From Staphylococcaceae bacterium UBA6286 (lineage in GTDB: Bacteria; Bacillota; Bacilli; Staphylococcales; Staphylococcaceae): DNA of 9,132 bases. The stretch spans positions 1 through 9,132 of the forward strand of contig DJUI01000037.1 of assembly GCA_002438305.1 (NCBI GenBank), given 5' to 3'. Below, one piece after another: positions 6,854-9,132 of this stretch. Made by a program: the position numbers and the translations under genes. Under the pieces are notes generated by a model. That model had not been told where the DNA came from. It did not search any database and saw only the letters and a program-made list of their open reading frames with translations. Position 1 is the stretch's first letter; every line of letters begins with the position of its first letter.

Positions 6854-6891
6854 GATAGTGTAATATTTTATAGTGATAGTTTAATATTAAA
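6854..6891 (+). repeat. 21-bp-spaced direct repeat with a 12-bp palindrome, upstream of metG
   Basis: GATAGTGTAATATTTTA (6854-6870) and GATAGTTTAATATTAAA (6875-6891) match at 14 of 17 positions and are offset by 21 bases. The second contains the perfect palindrome TTTAATATTAAA (6880-6891). Related stretches starting ATAGTTAG occur at 6732 and 6787. The AT-rich, phased layout suggests an operator or a curved segment, but AT-rich DNA produces such matches easily. Confidence 0.45.
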
Positions 6892-6893
6892 TT

Positions 6894-6900
6894 TGTCGAA
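6894..6900 (+). promoter_or_regulatory. Third TGTCGAA box, facing metG
   Basis: TGTCGAA occurs exactly on the plus strand within TTTGTCGAATTT, inverted relative to the two copies in the abrB leader. It ends 17 bases before the metG -35 element, at roughly -59 to -53 from the predicted metG start. It could be an activator or shared operator site. A role is inferred only from its identity with the abrB copies. Confidence 0.4.
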
Positions 6901-6917
6901 TTTACATTTAAAGGATA

Positions 6918-6946
6918 TTGAAATCCATGCCTTTTTTCTGTATATT
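6918..6946 (+). promoter_or_regulatory. Sigma-A promoter of metG
   Basis: TTGAAA (6918-6923) and TATATT (6941-6946) are separated by exactly 17 bases. The predicted start near 6953 gives a leader of about 24 bases with the ribosome site GAGGAGG (6964-6970). Such a short leader leaves no room for a T-box, so metG seems not to be controlled by uncharged tRNA-Met in this way if this promoter is the main one. Confidence 0.8.
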
Positions 6947-6949
6947 TAA

Positions 6950-8938
<1,989 letters not shown>

Positions 8939-8948
8939 GGGTGATTCA

Positions 8949-9132
8949 ATGTTAATTGATACACATGTTCATTTAAATGCAGAGCAATACGATGAAGATC
9001 TAAATGAAGTGATTGAACGGGCACAGGCAGCGGGTGTTGATCGAATGATGGTCGTCGGATTTGATGAGAAGACGATTAAGCGGACGATGACGCTGATTGA
9101 TGAATACGACTTTGTCTATGGTGTGATCGGCT
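8949..9132 (+). CDS. tatD: TatD-family metal-dependent hydrolase (5' part; cut by window end)
   Basis: The first 61 codons are present and the gene runs off the window. The N-terminus MLIDTHVHLNAEQYDEDL carries the HxH metal-binding pair (His6, His8) that begins the TIM-barrel active site of TatD DNases. The following AQAAGVDRMMVVGFD and the DEYDFVYGVIG segment near the cut also fit the family closely. TatD proteins are cytosolic Mg-dependent nucleases linked to DNA repair and clean-up. ATG 8949 has AGGGGTG at 8937-8943 five bases upstream, partly inside the metG stop codon. The metG-tatD order is standard in staphylococci and bacilli, so co-transcription from the metG promoter is likely. Confidence 0.93.
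   Translation, partial: MLIDTHVHLNAEQYDEDLNEVIERAQAAGVDRMMVVGFDEKTIKRTMTLIDEYDFVYGVIG

Noticed and set aside
6909..6937. Hairpin AAAGG/CCTTT followed by six T residues upstream of metG as a terminator
   Set aside because: The stem is only five base pairs, mostly A-T, with a 15-base loop, and the T run lies in the spacer of a good metG promoter.

Overview
The window looks like a chromosomal housekeeping segment from a low-to-mid GC Firmicute of the family Staphylococcaceae. The gene order (rRNA operon end, Orn/Lys/Arg decarboxylase, tmk, darA, holB, ricT, yabA, yabB, yazA, rsmI, metG, tatD) and the protein sequences match the Staphylococcus layout closely as I remember it. The base composition, about 40% GC by eye, is higher than S. 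aureus. A typical Bacillus-type abrB sits between rsmI and metG, which I do not recall in S. aureus. A Macrococcus- or Mammaliicoccus-like host would fit, but this is inference from memory, not a search result.

Layout. Bases 1-65 hold the last bases of a 5S rRNA gene and a strong intrinsic terminator. From 149 to 6396 nine tightly packed plus-strand genes follow: a PLP-dependent decarboxylase, tmk (dTMP kinase), darA/pstA (c-di-AMP receptor), holB (clamp-loader delta'), ricT (iron-sulfur partner of RNase Y), yabA (brake on replication initiation), yabB (tRNA adenine methyltransferase), yazA (GIY-YIG domain) and rsmI (16S rRNA methyltransferase). Several genes overlap or touch. Two terminator-like hairpins (after darA and after yabA) and one candidate internal promoter (before darA) suggest that the array is transcribed as overlapping units. 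abrB lies convergent on the minus strand from 6430 to 6714 and shares a hairpin with rsmI. A 262-base divergent spacer, very AT-rich, separates abrB from metG. metG is followed by the start of tatD, cut by the window edge.

How the genes work together. tmk, holB and yabA serve DNA precursor supply, replisome loading and control of initiation. yabB, rsmI and metG serve tRNA/rRNA modification and charging. ricT acts in mRNA maturation, and darA reads c-di-AMP. All genes look intact and ordinary. No mobile element, CRISPR array or defence system is visible.

The most interesting part is the abrB-metG spacer. It has a near-consensus sigma-A promoter for each gene. The abrB leader carries two exact TGTCGAA heptamers 21 bp apart plus one near copy, and a third exact copy faces metG. 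TGTCGAA is the core of the Spo0A box, and in B. subtilis Spo0A represses abrB from just downstream of the start site, the same relative place. Staphylococcaceae are generally described as lacking Spo0A, so this looks like a conserved or re-used operator whose binding protein is unknown.
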